Positions 1 through 12,030 of a DNA stretch of 64,000 nt are shown here, piece after piece (the first letter of the stretch is position 1; each line of letters begins with the position of its first letter). This DNA comes from Rhynochetos jubatus. Taxonomy: Eukaryota; Chordata; Aves; Eurypygiformes; Rhynochetidae. The stretch lies in NCBI GenBank assembly GCA_027574665.1, contig CM050648.1, positions 138,136,175 through 138,200,174 on the forward strand. The letters are read 5' to 3'. Position numbers and translations under genes: made by a program. The notes under the pieces are model-generated. The model saw only the letters and a program-made list of their open reading frames with translations, ran no database searches and had not been told where the DNA came from.

Positions 1-87
1 GTTTAGTAGTGGTATTAGCAGTGTTAGGTTAATGGTTGGACTTGTTGTTAGACTTAAAGGTCTTTTCCAACCCAAAGATTCTATGAA
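1..87 (+). mobile_element. CR1 LINE, 3' tail
   Basis: This is the 3' terminal segment of a chicken repeat 1 (CR1) non-LTR retrotransposon, cut by the left edge of the window. The text from 'gtttagtagtgg' through 'ggttaatggttggactt' to 'ggtcttttccaaccc' and 'gattctatga' follows the avian CR1 3' untranslated end closely. CR1 copies normally end in short ATTCTATGA-type repeats rather than poly(A), and this one stops after a single unit. Only noncoding 3' sequence is visible, so nothing can be said about the coding part. Confidence 0.93.
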
Positions 88-1449
88 AAGGCTCAAATTT
101 CATGATAGTTTGGGGCTTACAGTGTTGTGTCATGTCGTGAGATGTTCTGCTTTCTTCTCATGTCATTCCTAACTCATTTGCTCAGCATAAACTTGTTTGA
201 ATGTCTTTGCACAGTAAAGGATGCCAGAATAGAAGTGACCCATTAGAAACACAGTGACATTAAGAAGGAATACAAGATAGAGAGCCAGAAGAACCCAAAG
301 GAGAAGGCTGTAAAAAATCCCATATATCCAATAGGTCTGTAAAACCTAAAAAGACAGGTGGAAACCGACTATTATCCTTTTGCTGGCCAAGTTAGGCTTA
401 AAAGAAAGGCCAGTAGATATAATTAACTCATTTGAGACTCTAATATTGGCCAAGAAGTTTATCACGGATGTGCAAGAGATGAAAAAGAAGGGGTCCTGGT
501 ATTTTCTTAATGGATCCCCAGTGATGATCAAGGCTGATTATCCCATAGCTGGTCAAAAGAAGGATTCCAGGGAACACTGAGGAAAGCTCTCCCACCCTCA
601 TTCCCAGCCCACAGGTCCTGAACAAGTGAGAGATGAATGGGCCTGAATGATATGGTTCATATGGCAGGAAGAAAATCATACAGCTGGCATTTGAAGACTC
701 ACTCTAACCCTGTTAAGTAACTCCTGAGTTGCAACGAGCAACAACCTCGGTACAGCAGGGTCCGCTTGCAGACACTGTGGTCCGGAAATGCAAGCCAAGA
801 AGTGATGTGGATTTCACATCAAGAAATTTTTAACACATTTAACAACTGTGAAATCTGAAAAATAGACACGAAAAGCTAAACATGCCTCAGTTGAGCCAGA
901 AAATTAGTTAGCCATGTGGATGAATCAGTAGATGGGACTTTGAAACCACACCTTACTTTTGAGCTAAGCTCTTGGCTGGAGGGTGTTGGGTGAGCACTTA
1001 AACCTGCAAATACAGAATACATTCCCCGTGCCAGAGGTCACATATGTACTAGATCACCCCCATATTCTTGGATAACAGCAATTGAAAGCCAGCCAAGGAA
1101 TAGATCTATCAGCCAGTGCACACAACAGCCTTTTGTATTCAAGAAAGATCACATGCCTAGGACTGATAGTATTTGGCAACTTTTTCCACTCTCTGGAGGT
1201 GATGCACCACAGACACTTGCTCACCTCCGGGACAGGATGATCTCCTTTCCAGAGCAAAACATGAGAAACTGTGACTGGAACCAGAGGTAAGGAAAAGTAG
1301 AGATGCTGCCATTACTACTACCCTATCTCAGCTGCCATGGTGCTCCAGCGAAAAGGAGATGACAAAGTTGCTCTCAAAAGAGCAGAAATTTGTTATCCTC
1401 AAAAGTAGATAATCTGAACAATTGGAGGAAAACAAATTTTACCAATGGG
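88..1449. other. Unique sequence, no gene seen
   Basis: This stretch holds only short open frames (up to 79 codons) that overlap on both strands and show no domain, signal peptide or codon pattern. I see no recognisable repeat, although old decayed repeats cannot be excluded by eye. Confidence 0.6.
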
Positions 1450-2605
1450 CAAATTGGGATCCAATCCCTCTGCCATGGGCAGGGGCACTTTCCTCTAGAC
1501 CAGGTAGCTCAAAGCCCCACCCAGCCTGGCCTTGAACACTTCCAGGATGGGGCATCCGCAACTTCTCTGGGCAATCTGTTCCAGTGCTTCACCACCCTCT
1601 CCATGAGGAACTTCTTCCTGATATCCAATCTAAATCTACCCTCTTTCAGCTTAAAGCCATCACTCCTTGTCCTACCACTATATGCCCTTATAAAAAGTCC
1701 CACTCCAGCTTCCTTGCAAGCCCCTTTGCAATGTATAAGATCTCCTTGAAGCCTACTCTTCTCCAGGCTGAACAACCCCAACTCTCTCAGCCTGCCCATA
1801 CAGGAGAGGTACTCCAGCCCTCTGATCATCTTCGTGGTCTCCTCTGGACCTGCTCCAACAGGTCCATGTCCTCCCTATGTTGAGGGCCCCAGAGCTGAAC
1901 AAAATACTCCAGGTGGGGTCTCACCAAAGCAGAGTAGAGGGGGGAGAATCCCCTCCCTCAAGCTGCTGGTCATGCTTCTTTTGATTCAGCCCAGGCTATG
2001 GATGACTTTCTGGGCTGCAAGCTCACATTGATGGGTCATGTTGAGCTTCTCATCAACCAATGCCCCCAGGTCCTTCTCCTCAGGGCTGCTCTCGATCCAT
2101 TCTCCACCCAGCCTGCATTTGTGCTTGGGATTGCCCTGACCCATGTGCAGGATCTTGCACTTGGCCTTGTTGATCTTCATGCGGTTGGCACAGGCCCACC
2201 TCTCCAGCCTGTCAAGGTCCCTCTGGATGGCATTCCTTCCCTCCAGCATGTCGACCTCACCACACAGCTTGGTGTCATCGGCAAACTTGCTGAAGGTGTG
2301 TTCAACCCTCAGCACACTCATGGTTTCTGTCCATGTCACCAACAAAGTCAACAGCATGGGTCCCACTACAGACCACTGAGGAACGTCACTTGTCAGTGGT
2401 CTGCACTTGGACATTGAGCTGTTGATCACATCTCTTTGAGTGCAACCATCCAGCCAATTACTTACCCACTGAGTGCCAAGCCCATCAAATATCTCCAATT
2501 TAGAGACAAGGATGTTGTGTGGGAAAGTGTCAAATGCATAGCACAAGTCCAGGTAGATGACATCAGTTTCTCTTCCCTTATCCACTAATGCTGTAGTACC
2601 TCAAA
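1450..2605 (-). mobile_element. CR1 LINE body, RT palm to C-terminus, truncated at both ends
   Basis: This is an antisense CR1 copy that covers the middle and end of ORF2, the endonuclease/reverse transcriptase protein. On the minus strand, 2585-1986 gives a 199-codon frame. It contains the palm motif YLDLCYAFD, then WVSNWLDG, then the catalytic FADD box (codons at 2285-2274), then DRLERWACANRMKINKAKC. Another frame at 1829-1509 carries the C-terminal region ([36 protein letters not shown]). The region between the two frames is no longer one continuous frame, so the copy is dead. A full CR1 is about 4.5 kb, so this is a 5'-truncated insertion. The usual ATTCTATGA tail is also missing at the 3' side near 1450. 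It is much better preserved than the CR1 at 20.8 kb and is presumably younger. Confidence 0.95.
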
Positions 2606-4617
2606 ACAATAGACGCACCTTTCTATCATCAGTTTGCTTTACTCTGTAACATGAATGAACTGCATCTGATCATGTAAAATCACCTTCTGCAATGTATTCT
2701 GTACTGATTGGGTAATGAAATGTTTACTATTTGTGAATATGGAACTGGAAGCGAAAACGTCAACATCCATAATGACTTTTACCACACCATCTGCAGAACA
2801 GGTCAAAGAATATGAAAAAAAGAAAATCAGCCTTCTGCAAGACAAAACCAAGTGCTTTCACTGAGCATTATTTTCAAGGATGAATGTTATGGTGACTTGA
2901 GCAGGAGAAAATGCAGTATTACATTTTCTTTACAGGGAGAGAACAAACTGGAAGTACTGTCTGGGTACTTTTACAAAAGTAAAAGGGAGGGAAAACATGT
3001 CAGTTGTGGGGACAGAAAGATCTACCAGCACCAGTAACATCCCCATGGCCTAATAAAAAAACATGCTGAAGAGATTCAGGTGGCTCTGGATTTTTCTTTG
3101 GCGTTTATTGACCTCAAGTAAACCAGAATTTGTCTTTGTACGCCTGGATTTTTAACGCTTTGGAATCCAGGGGATCCTGCATCAGAGATATTGAAATTTT
3201 AAAAATTATTGCTATTTTATTGAGACAGCTATTTTAAATTAGTTTGTGCCCACTGTGTGACTGAAAAACTATTAAAATGAATATGCTGAGTATCTCAGAA
3301 TAGCTGTCCTTTCGACTGGTCCAGCAAGAACAAACAATGTGCTTGCTGAGAGAAAAGTGAAATTACAGGATGCTGCCATTTCTGTTTGAAATAACACCCC
3401 AGGTATTTCTATGAATATTTTCTCATAAGCAGCTATTTGTTTCTATCCAGTACTCAAAAATAAACATATAAGAAGTTTTTATTAGACATTATTAACATTT
3501 GATTTTTTGTTTGAAGATGCTTTTTTCATTTATTTTTGTGTTGAAGAAGGATAAAACACTGGAGCAGGTCTGTAGGCAGAAACACGGACCAACATCCCAA
3601 GCAATCAATCTAACAAGGGTTAACATTACAATCAAGCATTTAGACAGAACATGCCTTTGGGATCCTACTCTGTCCTGTTGTGTGTCATACATAATCACAT
3701 CAGGAAAAGTGTAAGTTTTTCATAGGAGTGAAGTATTGACCTAGTCACATATAAATTTATTTTTTATTTTGGCTTTGGCTTTTATACTTCCCTATTATTT
3801 TCCACACAATTTCCTGCAAAAAGACCCTACTTCCACATTTGCCCTCAAATTTTCCTTCTTTTTCTGTACTGCATGGACATTACCAGTAGTAAAAAATACA
3901 GATCTCTTTTCTATGAATTTTTAAGCTTTCTCCTACAGTAGTCTCTAGCTATGAGCTGAAACAAACTGTAGGGAAATTCTGCTCAGCCATTATAACTGTG
4001 ATAACAATGCTCAGTTACTCTGCTGAGCTCCCTGTACCATTTATCTAGCAAGATGAAAGGAAGGGCTATGCTCAGGGAAGTTGGACTCTTCAAATACTTC
4101 AGCTTCCAAACTCTAACAAGGTTTTTATGAGCACATATTGACTGAATTAAAAAATCAATAATTACCAGGCAAATAAGAGGCATGGCCTTGACACCAGAGG
4201 ATCCAACCTATTTTCAAGTCTCTCTTCCCACACGCAGAGGTATAACAGTTTGCCAGTGAAACAGATGTAAATTATTTTATTTTTTTTACTTACAGGCAAA
4301 ATTAAAGTATATTTTTCTCTTTCCCTTTGTTCTGAGAAAGCTAAGAACTATTTTTAGCTAAAGCTATCTCAAAAAAATAATCAGCCTGAGGGCATTTCTG
4401 GAGAGAGAAATGGCATCCTGAACTTGTTTGCTCTGAAAGCTGAAAAACCCATCTTATAATGGAATTTGTCAGGCAGCCTTAACTATAGACAACGATAACC
4501 CACGCACACAGCAAGAACCTATAGTACATTTTCTTCAGTCAACATCAAGTACACGCTTGATGTGCACTGTTTTGTTGTCCTGTGCCTCAGCAAACTAATT
4601 GCTTAAGTATGCAAGCA
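2606..4617. other. AT-rich unique sequence, no gene seen
   Basis: Open frames here are at most 71 codons and have no recognisable content. I see no splice-bounded exon or dispersed repeat that I can name. Confidence 0.6.
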
Positions 4618-4728
4618 TAATTGAATTGGGAATTATGGTACAGAGTTACATCTGGGTTCAATTCTACTTACAAAAGTAGATTTCCACCCCACCTTTATTC
4701 ATTTGGTAAAGTCACTTAATGCAAAGAT
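4618..4728 (+). mobile_element. Possible MIR-type SINE remnant
   Basis: A tRNA-type B-box-like stretch ('atctgggttcaattct') is followed about 70 bases later by 'ggtaaagtcacttaatgc'. MIR elements place 'CTGGGTTCGAATCC' ahead of 'GGCAAGTCACTTAACC' with similar spacing. The rest is too diverged to align by eye. MIR is an ancient amniote SINE, so heavy decay is expected. Confidence 0.35.
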
Positions 4729-6624
4729 TAGTGTTAGTGAAATCATCATTTCTTTCCTCCTTGTTATCTGTACAGGGTGTAAAGTCTAAAATTAACATAT
4801 ACTGTTTCTTTACAATGCAAAGAATAGTGGAGTCACCAGCTGTTGAAGGACTGTTGATAAACAAAACCATCCTAACTGGGTTCAAAAATCAAGAAATCAC
4901 TAACTTTATGAGCAGTAACATTTATCAAACCTTGATTTGCAAATAGATTTTGACTGTTACCTTCAAACATCATTACCACCCTGTTAGAACGGAACACAGA
5001 AATGAGGTATATTGTACCACTATTTCTTTTTAATTCAAAAACAGTAATGTATTTTCTGATTGTAGTGACACTGTTATTAGTGTAAATTAAATAAATGTGT
5101 TCAGCAATGGCACCAGGTACCCACCAACCCAGAAATATCCCATTAGAACTGTTCAGTATGTGCAGCTATGCAAACTCTTAATAAGCTGCTATTAATTTCA
5201 AAGCTGTTCTTTGTTACCTGGATGAGATGGGATGCAATTGAAAGCAATGGCAATACCTCCACCATGGTTGCCAAGTCATCCCAATGAAACAGGAGAACAG
5301 AGGGTTTTCTATCATCTTATCTGTTAGCTATTTCCAAGTTACCTTTCGGGCCAGTCAACAGACAGCAGTTGTAAGCTCATGGTCACTTAGAGAGGTGGAT
5401 AGAAAAGAAAACGTGATTGTTTTATGACTAGAATCCATACTTCTAGAAGCAATTATAGAGAAGGGGGAAGTTTAAAACTGCTCTTTGAGAAAGGTGAAAA
5501 CTTGAAACTGTCCCATGGGCAAAATTTTATTTCATATATAGTCCTGCTGTATGTTCTCTTAAGTTCACTTAAAATTGACATCCTCTGAGCCAAATTTAAA
5601 TGATAAGAGAATCACCACAGAAGGAGAAAACCCTTCTTTCCTACTAGTGACTGTTATAAATTAAGGTCTGCTATCCTATGCAAAATGCTTTCACTCCAGT
5701 ATTTGTTTATGCCTTGGTCAAAAAAACCCTAAACCAAAACACAAAATCCACAAAGCTGAAATGCAGGATTTGTACACTTAATTTCATCTGTTTCATTATC
5801 TTCCTGTTTTCTCTTTGCATGATGTCATCATCTACACTACACAACACAATCTGAATTGAAACAAAGAACATTGAGCTGATAAATGAAATGTTTCAGTCTA
5901 TGATGAAAATGATTTTACAACTTGTTAGAGAAATTTTGTTTGATTCTTTACAGGAAGATATATTTTTAAAATACACACACATTCTTCTGCTAAAGCAGAC
6001 CCTCAGAATATTTTTAGACTCGATTTTTAATCTAAAGATATACATGGCTAATTAATCTGAAGGAAAAAGTTCTAAGTTAGACAACTATGGCTTGTCTGGA
6101 CATTTGAAAATTATCTTTTAGCCAAACAGGATTAAGCTAGTTATGCTGTTGTCACTTGAGGATTGAAAGATTTTGATAACTTCTGAATGGCTTTTGCATG
6201 TGTTTTTCCTACACTACTTTCTTCTTTTTAGTTACTTTATTCATGATTGAGTTTTAGATAGAGAATGAAGGCCTGTCTAAAAAAGTCACTGTTGATTTAC
6301 ATGGAAGAGAAAGTGATATGAAACTGAACTCTGCAGGAGGAAATCTGTGTATATTAGTGGTCTGTCGTAGATGATGTGCCGAGTTGAAATGGAAAACCAC
6401 TGGTACCCTTGCCAGTTAGGGCTGAACTCCCCTCTGTCTGGAGAGGGAGCATTTTGGAGTCCCCAGGAGAAGCCCACTCTGGAGGCTGAAGATGCCATGT
6501 CGGGGTTCACCTCTTCAATCTGCCACAGCCTGCATGCATGGATCAGAAAAAATTCTGCAGAGGTTTTATTTTTCTCCTAAATGAGCAATAGATGCTTATG
6601 TGCTATAAAAACCCAGCTGTCCTG
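4729..6624. other. Unique sequence, no gene seen
   Basis: This is AT-rich DNA with short, featureless open frames on both strands. I find no named repeat and no convincing exon. Confidence 0.55.
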
Positions 6625-6765
6625 TATTTCTTTCCTGTCTCAACTCTCCTATAAAATGGGGAGAGCACTTCCTCACCTCCCAGTACTTGCTTACCTCCCA
6701 GAGATGTTGTAAGGGGAACTGCACTAAAGATTACAAGGTACAGTATGAATGGAGCTATATTAGTA
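6625..6765 (+). mobile_element. MIR-type SINE remnant, 3' half
   Basis: The stretch around 'ctcctataaaatggggagag' followed by 'ttacctcccagagatgttgtaagg' matches the order and spacing of the MIR 3' half (ATCTGTAAAATGGGGATAAT, then CTACCTCATAGGGTTGTTGTGAGG). The tRNA-derived head is not recognisable upstream. Because MIR predates the mammal/bird split, this would be an old shared insertion. Confidence 0.55.
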
Positions 6766-9609
6766 CGTTAAGAGATAGACAGAAGGATGAATATAATCCC
6801 TGAGGAGCAAAACCACCTGCCATTCCTGTGACAGCTACAGAAACTACTGCAATATATTTAGTAGCTTACACAATAGCAAAAAAAGCTATTAAAGTAGGGA
6901 AAGCTGGCCAACAGATAAACCCAAAGAATCTCGTTCAAATGCAGGTTTTTATTTGGAATTGTTCCTACTTTGACATTTTCGCATTATTGCTTTTTTAACT
7001 TTATGAAACACAATCATTCTCTTTGCAATATGAATTCTAGACTTAATGCTGTCTGGCTTTCAAATGTAACATCCACTCAGAAAACAAGGACTTAGAGGCA
7101 CATGTTGCACAGTACTAGCAGAAAGCCCATCTCAGAGTCACCAGTGGCACATTGTTTTTATGGCTACCACTTTGGGTTATACCTGTCAGAAGAACTGGGA
7201 CTGTGGGTAAAGCTGGTGTGGAGGCAGGCAGGTCAGCTGCTGAGTACTCTTCAGCTGCTGGCTAAGAAGAAACTGCCACAAAACCCATGTCAGCTACCAG
7301 GATCCCTCAGTCTAAGGCTGATGTACTTCTACTCATTTGCAGGTACTACTACTCATCTACAGGCTGACCTCTGGAGATAGGATTTACAGTGGATTCAATA
7401 TACCCCGTAAATCAACTGGAAGTGTCCTGGAACACAATGTGTGTATGCACTGACCAGTGGTGACATTTGCAGAGGAAAAGCTTTCGGAGAGTCCGGGGTA
7501 CACAAAGGCAGTATCTGACCCATGTGCTACACACAGGAGCTGAAACAGCCAGCACAGTGAACTCCTCCTGACTGAATGGGGATTATTCACTGACATTATT
7601 TTGTGTCTAGTGGAATGAAAACATTTGAGAGAATCAGCAACTGTTGGTGGTGAATGTATTCATCCATTTCTAGAAAGGAAATCAGAGCAATTTTTTCCCT
7701 GGCTCAGTAGTTCCTTAGTAATAACTGCAGTTTCCTGACATCTGTCCTGCCTCTCTTTCTCCCCATCCCTGAGAAGAACAAAGCTGTTGTTAGAGTTATT
7801 TACAAGTGTATACAGGTATATCTTAGCCTCCTGGAGAGAGAGTGGAAGGGCAGAGTTCAGTGATTCACCAATCCTGTCTCTAGAGTCTGTCACATCTATT
7901 CTGAACAGATATTCTATATAACAGGTACAGTATGTGATCATAAAAAGTGTGCCCTTTATATCATAGTTCTGATGCATTGCTTTAGGTTCTTATTAAGGTG
8001 TTTCACACAGTGGAAACTAGAGTGATACTCACTAAATTGCAACAACAGGAGTACCATTCAAGTTCCTAGCAATATTTAGAGATCATAATTTTAATGGAGA
8101 ATAAGTAATTTAGATGAATGACATTTATGCTTGCAAGCACCACATTGTGAAGAGCAGTGACTTTAATATGCACTGTGCCATGTCCATCAGGACAATATAC
8201 AGCCCTGTGTATGAACATTATAAATAAACAACCCAAGTTATCATTATTTCTGAGCCTACAATAGCAAACACCTATCCAGTTACTGACCCCAGTCAGCAAG
8301 TAAAATTGTTATGGCACCTATTGCACTGGATTCAAAGACTGAGGGATCTGTATGATGTAAGGTATAGACTTGGACATCCTTTACATCCTCTTAACTTAGT
8401 GCAGAAGCTAGTTTAAATTGCACAGTAGAAGCAGATTAGAACATATTCAATGAGCCTCCAAAGAACACTTTCTTCCTTTTCATGATGAAAATATGAACCA
8501 TGATGTCTGCTGTCAGATAACTGTCTAGTCTCGATAGAATGGGAAGAAACTTCTGCTCCTCTTGCTTCATATCCTTGGACCGGAGGTGGAATGGAGATGC
8601 ACTTTGCTGATTCTGCATTAGCACTTCAGCTCAGAGTGCTGGTGAAGTGGATATTCCTATCATCATCTGCGCTTATGAGTACTGTAGTTTACACTACAGA
8701 GCAGCAGTGGAGCATGCAAACCAAATTCCTTCAGTTTAAAACTAATACAGAAGAAGAGCTCCAAGAGTCTACCTAATGTATCCCAAATGCTAACAGGTCT
8801 TCTGGTCTTGCTATTAAATATTCCATTATTCAGCCACTTTAACTATCTGTTGAAAATTAGTCTTTTAATTTTCCTTGAGAATGCCAATTCCCAAGGAGCT
8901 CTGTGGGCTGCTGAGAGTATGTTTGGAATCCCTGTGCTCTAGAGGAGAATGGGGACAAATGCTCATGGCGCACTTAGTTGTTCTGAAGGTTATTTTCCAG
9001 CTGAGTCCCAGGATCCTAGCACAGCTATCTTAATGTAAATGCATTTTGCATGCTGCATTTTAAATGTGACTTTTACAGGAAGGCGACCTAAGCTTTTGGA
9101 GCCAACTTTGCTTGTATCTGTCTGCATTGTCTATGAGGACAAGAAAAGCATTAGAATGTGTCAAATTGGCTGTAGGTTTAGAAAAGCTAAAAGCAATCTA
9201 AATAGTCAGCAGTGGGAAAGGATAGCAATAATCACTGTGAGCTGGTACTCACCTGTTCCTTTCCTTCTGTGCTCAAACGTGGAGTGGTTCCAGTTTCTAG
9301 AATCTGATTTCTATTTGTAAGGCTACACAACGCTAAGACCTTTGGTTTCATGAAGGAAAACACAAATCAAGGTCTGTTTCTAACACAAATGCTTTTGCAC
9401 CTAGTCAAATACTATGTGGAGGAATGAAAGCCTCTCATTTTGTACCTACAGTCATGAATTCCAACTTCACTGTAGACTGTAGTCAAAACCTACTTTCACT
9501 TGGATGGAAAACATCGGGAGTTAAAGCCTACCAGTGTGACGCTAGTCACACAAATCCATACTGATTACAGAACTGGTGTATTGTGGTCAGCTTGCAGCTC
9601 TCCAGTACA
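6766..9609. other. Unique sequence, no gene seen
   Basis: Open frames of 60-105 codons occur on both strands with no family resemblance. A small perfect inverted repeat (7-bp arms, 4-base spacer) lies at 9534-9551. Nothing else here can be supported. Confidence 0.55.
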
Positions 9610-10011
9610 AGATATTGACATGCAGGGGTTGAGTTCGGAAGAAAGCCATTAAAATAACAGCCTCAAGAAGAGAAAGCTAAGAGGGTTTCTTATTTCTGTT
9701 TTTAACTCCCTAATAGAAGGTTGAAGAGCACAGCTAAGAGACAAGTTGCAACAGTCACAATTTGTTACAAGGGAAAATGTGATTACATATTAGGATTTTT
9801 TTTTTTTTTACAGTGAAGGTGGTTGACCACTGGCATAGGAGCCCAGAGAGGATGTGAAATCTCCAAAACTAAAGATGCTCAAAAATTGTCAGAGAAAAGC
9901 CTGATCTAGCATGACAGTGGAATCTAACTTCAAAGTTGGACCTAGTTTGAGCAGAAGATTGGATCAGAAGACCATCAGAGGTCCCATCCAAATGAAAGTA
10001 TTTTATGATTT
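9610..10011 (+). mobile_element. Decayed CR1 LINE, 3' end
   Basis: CR1 landmarks appear in the right order: 'gttcggaagaaagcca', 'tttttaactccctaatag' (9700-9717), 'agacaagttgcaac', 'catattagg', 'acagtgaaggtgg', 'gcccagagaggatgtg', and finally 'gaggtcccatccaaatg' with 'attttatgatt'. These correspond to the C-terminal end of ORF2 plus the 3' untranslated region. A run of 14 T's has grown inside the segment near 9797-9810. The copy is strongly diverged and carries no usable open frame. Confidence 0.85.
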
Positions 10012-11960
10012 TTTTTTATTCTACTTTTATTTACAATCCTAAACCAAGGGAGCAACTGGGTGTGAAGGAATTCCTGGCCTTAGGTGGGTTTAGGAATCTG
10101 GTGGCTTCCAAAATCACGGACATACCCTATGAAGCCAAGATAAAAACAACATTATCACAAAAAATGTGAAAGTAAGGCAAAAGGATATGAATAATAAATG
10201 GAAGCACTCCTGTACCAGTATGCACCATGAAATACAACTGCTGCAGTAATTTCAAAGTCTCCAAGACAAGAGTAAAAGCAATTACTGGAAGAATAACACA
10301 TTGCTCAACATCATTAATATGGTTGTTGTGTCTCTCTTGTGCACTATCCCAGCACAAGGAAAGAGTTTTTGGAGAACAGATTTGCTGATTCTGCTGTTGT
10401 TTGCATAATGACATTGTTTGGCATCTATCCCTAATTTGCTAAGTGGACTCCAGTTGTTATTTTGTAGATCACAAGTAGACCCAGCGAGAGCAGACAGAAC
10501 TTCTGGTTTGTTTTGTGACTCTCTGGACTAGTGTCACTGCAGTGAATGCCCTGCCACACTCACACTTGTGTCCCCAAGGTCTGTGGGGTAGTGGTCATTC
10601 ACAAACCTCACATAAGGTCAGGTCCCTCCCATCTGGAGCAAGAGGGCTCAGTCACAGTAGATATCTGTGACACTCATCACTGAGCAGAGAGGTGTTTGCT
10701 TATGTCTTGTGCCCTCATTTGTACGAAAACCATACCCTGCCCTTTCACCTGTATAAAAGAGCTGTCTTTCACTAAAAGGTACTTTATGATTGGTCTTGGA
10801 GGGTAATTCTGCCTTCTGGACCTGTACATTTCTACAGTCAGGGCTGAGGTGACTGAAGTCTCCTTTCCAAGGGGAAAGACTGTCAGTTGTCATATTGAGC
10901 ATCTCTGTAACATAGACTGTATGAGGCAGCAAGGGCAGCTGAATACAATATTTTCTCACACGTAAACCTAGGAGATAACTGTGAGGCTCTCAGCACTTCT
11001 AGTTCTTTTAAATTACTCTTAACTAAAACATATTAGCAAATCTTGGTAGTTTATAAGTTGATCTGTTACAAGACAGAGTTAGGAAATTATTTCTAGTTTC
11101 CTTCCCTATAATTTTGACTTCAAATCGTGTTTGCGGTGCTCTTTAGCACGTTTTAATTTAGCTTTCTACCAACTCATTCCAATCCTCAATTAAGCTTATA
11201 CTTTTTTCCTGATTTTAAAATATGTAGGATTTAAAAAAAAAATTATTAAGAAATTAATTCAAGTCATTAATGAATTATTAAACTAGACAAATATAGAAAG
11301 TGTTGTAATGATTACAGATACCACCAGTACATGCTGTATGGCTGTTGCAAAAGCATATTCTATCAGAACATTGAAATAAAATATTCAAGAAATAAAGACA
11401 TCCCTGCATAATTTGTAGTCCCCAAACTATGTCCTAGTATTAGACTGAAGTGACATTATGTTGTAAATAAAGCCTCAGTAAGTTCCAATTGCAATTCTAA
11501 CACTGCTGAACATTTGGCTTGGCAAACAGAGAGCAGTGTAGGCTCTTTAATGCCCAACTGATTTTTTCCTTGGCATAAGAATGGTTTCTAGTTAAGACAG
11601 AGTTTCACATGCTCTGCAGCCTAAGGAAGAGGAAACATCTTGGTTTATCTAGCCTGAACAGACGCTATGGTTGCATCACTCAAAACCAACAAGTTTGGTC
11701 CTGGCGTGAGGAGACAAAGGCACTGCATACTTCTCAGGCTCACAGTAGCTTGACATAAAACACACCAATGCAGTGTCAGCTCAAGATTTTTTTTTCCCCT
11801 TATTTATTTATTTTTCGTCTGCCTCAAAGTAAGAAAAAATCTGACACACGTCCAGTCTTACACCTGAATTTCTGCCCATCTGTGTGTGCATACTTTGGCA
11901 CAGGATCCAAGTGTTTCGCATTCACTAATGCATTAATTTTCCTTGTCTCCTCATGATAGA
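10012..11960. other. Unique sequence, no gene seen
   Basis: Short open frames only (up to 103 codons), with no recognisable protein. The part around 11180-11300 is very AT-rich. Confidence 0.55.
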
Positions 11961-12030
11961 CTAAAATGTTATATCTGTTTGGGGAAAACTGAGGCACACA
12001 TGGGATGTTTGCGGACAAGGGGGACTGACC
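11961..12030 (-). mobile_element. MIR-type SINE remnant
   Basis: Read on the plus strand, 'aaaatgttatatctgtttgg' runs straight into 'ggaaaactgaggcacaca'. That is the reverse complement of the conserved MIR segment TGTGCCTCAGTTTCCCC-ATCTGTAAAATG. The flanks are too diverged to set firm edges. Confidence 0.5.

Noticed and set aside
9534-9551. Small perfect inverted repeat GTGTGAC-gcta-GTCACAC.
   Set aside because: Seven-base arms are expected several times by chance in 64 kb, and there is no supporting context.
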